A DNA stretch of 26,743 bases, from NCBI GenBank assembly GCA_964603455.1, contig CAZRVL010000025.1:1-26743 (forward strand). Direction: 5' to 3'. This document shows, piece by piece, positions 24,699 through 26,743 of the stretch. The notes beneath the pieces were generated by a model. That model ran no database searches. It was given only the letters and a program-made list of their open reading frames with translations, and was not told where the DNA came from. The position numbers and the translations under genes were made by a program. Numbering within the stretch: the stretch's first letter is position 1; the number at the start of each line of letters is the position of its first letter. This DNA is from Flemingiibacterium sp964603455. GTDB lineage: Bacteria > Bacillota > Clostridia > Oscillospirales > CAG-272.

Positions 24699-24980
24699 AT
24701 GCTTGAACTCGCAATCGGAATTATTTTAGGCGGCTGCGCACTCGGCGCAGGCTGTGCAATGATCGCAGGTATAGGACCCGGTATCGGTGAAGGTAACGCT
24801 GTTGCAAAGGCGTGCGAAGCTATCGGTCGTCAGCCCGAATCAAAGGGTGCTGTCACTACCACGATGCTCATGGGTTGTGCTGTCGCGGAGACTACCGGTC
24901 TTTACGCGCTCGTTATCGCAATACTTTTGATATTCTTAGCTCCTGGTCGTTTTGTCAATATTCTTCTGAGCAGCATATAA
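24699..24980 (+). CDS. atpE: ATP synthase F0 subunit c, predicted Na+-binding with two carboxylates
   Basis: A 93-residue hairpin of two transmembrane helices forming the rotor ring. Helix 1 holds GIGPGIGEGN with Glu31; the loop is GRQPESKG; helix 2 holds AVAETTGLY with Val62, Glu64, Thr65, Thr66 and Tyr69. Aligned with the Na+ c subunit of Ilyobacter tartaricus, these correspond to Gln32, Val63, Glu65, Ser66, Thr67 and Tyr70. The pattern is that of Na+ rotors, with Gln replaced by Glu, as described for Fusobacterium nucleatum. GGAGG (24684-24688) gives a good binding site. It lies between atpB and atpF as in the standard order. Confidence 0.95.
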   Translation: MLELAIGIILGGCALGAGCAMIAGIGPGIGEGNAVAKACEAIGRQPESKGAVTTTMLMGCAVAETTGLYALVIAILLIFLAPGRFVNILLSSI

Positions 24981-24992
24981 GAGGCGGATGAA

Positions 24993-25496
24993 ATGCAGAC
25001 GCTGGAAGTTATTTCTGTAAATATCTGGCAGATGATCATTTCGCTGGCGAATCTTCTGATACTCACGCTCATTTTAAAGAAATTACTTTATGCACCGGTG
25101 AGAAAGGCATTGGCTGACCGCCGTGCCGCTATCGACTCACAGTATTCAGACGCTGAAAAGGCGAAGAATGATGCACTGAGTTCAAAAAAGAGCTATGAGG
25201 AAAAGTTGGCTTCGGCGGAGTCTGAGGCTGACAGGATACGCTCGGATGCACTCGAAGAAGCCGATCGCCGTTCGGACAAGCTGATATCCGAGGCAAAGGA
25301 CAAGGCTGAATCGATAATCCGCCGTGCAGAAGAGGAAGCTGAGCTTGAACGCCGCAAGACAGCCGATGATGTCAAGCGTGAGATCGCTGATGTATCGACT
25401 GCTCTTACCGAAAAGCTCATAGGTCGTGAACTCGACAAAAAGGCTCATCACGAGCTTATTGATGAATTCATTGACGAGATCGGTGGATCGAAATGA
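24993..25496 (+). CDS. atpF: ATP synthase F0 subunit b
   Basis: A 167-residue peripheral stalk subunit. One N-terminal transmembrane helix (IWQMIISLANLLILTLILKK) is followed by YAPVRKALADRRAAI and a long, highly charged coiled coil (about residues 40-140) that reaches F1 and contacts the delta subunit. AAGAGGCGG (24979-24987) is the binding site. The TGA overlaps the atpH start (ATGA). Only one b-type gene is present, so a b2 homodimer is expected. Confidence 0.94.
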   Translation: MQTLEVISVNIWQMIISLANLLILTLILKKLLYAPVRKALADRRAAIDSQYSDAEKAKNDALSSKKSYEEKLASAESEADRIRSDALEEADRRSDKLISEAKDKAESIIRRAEEEAELERRKTADDVKREIADVSTALTEKLIGRELDKKAHHELIDEFIDEIGGSK

Positions 25497-26026
25497 ATGA
25501 TGTAAGCAAGGAATATTCGGAGGCTCTGTTCGCGCTTGCGGTCGAAAGCTCAAAGGAACGCGAATATGCCGAGGCTATCGGCAATTTCAGGACTGCGGTC
25601 GGAGCTGCTCCGAGCTATATCGAGCTTTTGGTCTCGCCTTGTGTACCGTTGTCAGAGCGCAAGTCTCTGATAGACGAAGTGTTCAAGGGCGGTGATGAGG
25701 TCGAACTGAATATCGCGTCATTTGCAAAGCTTTTGTGCGAAAAAGGGCATATACGCGAGCTTTTCGAGATAATCGACGAGACGCTGCGAATGCTTAAATC
25801 GGCTGAGGGCATTTCAACAGCAAGAGTAACATCGGCTGTCGAGATGACCGAAGATGAAAAGTCTGAGCTTGCCGACAAGCTTTCGAAAAAGCTTGGACAT
25901 GGTGTCGAGCTTGAATGCAGTGTCGATGAGTCGCTGCTCGGCGGTGTGATCGTTGAGGTCGATGGAAAGGTCATCGACGGAAGTCTCAGATATAAGCTGC
26001 AGAATATTAAAGAAGTTATAAAGTAA
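25493..26026 (+). CDS. atpH: ATP synthase F1 subunit delta
   Basis: A 177-residue delta subunit that links the b stalk to the top of F1. The N terminus (VSKEYSEALFALAVESS) matches the six-helix N-terminal domain pattern 'YA.ALf.lA'. The C-terminal GGVIVEVDGKVIDGSLRYKLQ matches the conserved 'gG..v..gd.viDgSvr.kL' end. It overlaps atpF by 4 bases. A 7-bp hairpin, AAGCTCA-TTTT-TGAGCTT (26025-26042), begins in its stop codon. Confidence 0.94.
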   Translation: MNDVSKEYSEALFALAVESSKEREYAEAIGNFRTAVGAAPSYIELLVSPCVPLSERKSLIDEVFKGGDEVELNIASFAKLLCEKGHIRELFEIIDETLRMLKSAEGISTARVTSAVEMTEDEKSELADKLSKKLGHGVELECSVDESLLGGVIVEVDGKVIDGSLRYKLQNIKEVIK

Positions 26027-26042
26027 GCTCATTTTTGAGCTT
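26025..26042 (+). repeat. Hairpin in the atpH-atpA intercistronic space
   Basis: A perfect 7-bp inverted repeat with a TTTT loop, overlapping the atpH TAA. No T-run follows, so it is not a convincing terminator; it sits 31 bases before the atpA ATG, ahead of the AAAGGAAGGGAG site. Confidence 0.5.
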
Positions 26043-26073
26043 GTACCCTAAAGGAAGGGAGAAATCTGCGAAA

Positions 26074-26743
26074 ATGAATTTAAGACCAGAGGAGATCAGC
26101 GGCATAATAAAGGAGCAGATCAAAAACTACAATTCGAAGATCGAGATGGCTGAGACCGGAAGCGTAATACTTGTCGGAGACGGCATAGCACGTGTATACG
26201 GACTTCGCAGCTGTATGTCGAGCGAGCTTTTGGAGTTCGAGGACGGCAGCTTCGGAATGGCTCAGAATCTCGAAAACGAAACTGTTTCGGTCGCTATCCT
26301 TTCGGACAAGAACAATATCCGCGAGGGAACAAAGGTACGCCGCACCGGAAAGGTCGTTTCTGTTCCGGTCGGTGAAGCTATGATAGGTCGAGTGGTCGAT
26401 GCGCTCGGTCAGCCTATAGATGGAAAAGGGCCGATAGCAACCAATGATACTCGTCCGATAGAGCGTGAAGCTCCCGGCATAATCGAGCGCAAAAGCGTCA
26501 GTGTGCCGCTCCAGACCGGTATCAAGGCTATCGATTCGATGATCCCGATAGGCCGTGGTCAGCGTGAGCTTATAATCGGCGACCGTCAGACCGGTAAGAC
26601 CGAGATCGCTATTGATACTATCATAAATCAAAAAGGGCAGAATGTTATCTGCATTTACGTTGCTATCGGACAGAAGGCGACTTCTGTGGTTCAGCTCGTT
26701 AATGAGCTTCAGAAGAACGGCTCGATGGATTACACCATCGTAG
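26074..26743 (+). CDS. atpA: ATP synthase F1 subunit alpha, 3' end beyond the window
   Basis: The first 223 codons of the alpha subunit, the non-catalytic nucleotide-binding partner of beta. The N terminus (MNLRPEEISGIIKEQIKNY) is normal. The beta-barrel domain includes GDGIARVYGL. The P-loop GDRQTGKT is at residues 169-176, the same numbering as in E. coli, and VAIGQKAT follows. AAAGGAAGGGAG (26050-26061) precedes the ATG by 12 bases. The gene order atpI-B-E-F-H-A predicts atpG, atpD and atpC next. Confidence 0.96.
   Translation, partial: MNLRPEEISGIIKEQIKNYNSKIEMAETGSVILVGDGIARVYGLRSCMSSELLEFEDGSFGMAQNLENETVSVAILSDKNNIREGTKVRRTGKVVSVPVGEAMIGRVVDALGQPIDGKGPIATNDTRPIEREAPGIIERKSVSVPLQTGIKAIDSMIPIGRGQRELIIGDRQTGKTEIAIDTIINQKGQNVICIYVAIGQKATSVVQLVNELQKNGSMDYTIV

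Overview
This window looks like chromosomal DNA from an endospore-forming member of the Clostridia (Firmicutes/Bacillota), probably an uncultured gut-type lineage. The spore genes (gerW/ytfJ, spoVAC-spoVAD-spoVAE, a dacF-like carboxypeptidase), the synteny (lon-engB, scpA-scpB-DUF2953-gerW) and AGGAGG-type ribosome binding sites all point that way. Every gene is on the + strand. Base composition is near balanced by eye, and AUA is a common isoleucine codon throughout. One 10-N assembly gap (16407-16416) shows this is a scaffolded draft sequence.

Layout. 1-2767: the 3' part of recD2, overlapping comF. 2787-4118: a MATE exporter. 4119-4458: a 340-base gene-free stretch with a sigma-A-like promoter, a likely small structured RNA ending in an intrinsic terminator (about 4205-4316), and a second promoter embedded in a 9-bp inverted repeat. 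That promoter drives an alpha/beta hydrolase gene carrying an in-frame TAA at codon 31. 5500-11786: a housekeeping and sporulation run of lon, engB, an M50 protease, scpA, scpB, DUF2953 and gerW. 11865-18656: a D-Ala-D-Ala carboxypeptidase, an RsuA/RluB pseudouridine synthase, a small GNAT-like protein, a CapA-like lipoprotein, an AEC permease (interrupted by the gap) and topoisomerase III. 18712-21238: a HAD phosphatase with a strong terminator, then spoVAC-spoVAD-spoVAE. 21350-23071: an ABC exporter with its own promoter. 23129-26743: the start of the F-type ATP synthase operon (promoter, structured leader, atpI-like gene, atpB, atpE, atpF, atpH and the 5' part of atpA), running off the window.

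How the genes work together. scpA and scpB encode the kleisin and winged-helix partners of SMC in chromosome segregation. Lon, EngB, RecD2, TopB and the pseudouridine synthase are general maintenance functions. gerW, spoVA and the carboxypeptidase point to spore cortex, dipicolinic acid and germination functions. The ATP synthase c subunit carries the residues expected of a Na+-binding rotor, with a glutamate in both helices, so this organism probably couples ATP synthesis or hydrolysis to a sodium gradient.

The least explained signals are the small RNA candidate, a 17-base element shared by the gerW and atp leaders, and several hairpins in the atp operon. I found no CRISPR array, tRNA, rRNA, insertion sequence or prophage gene.
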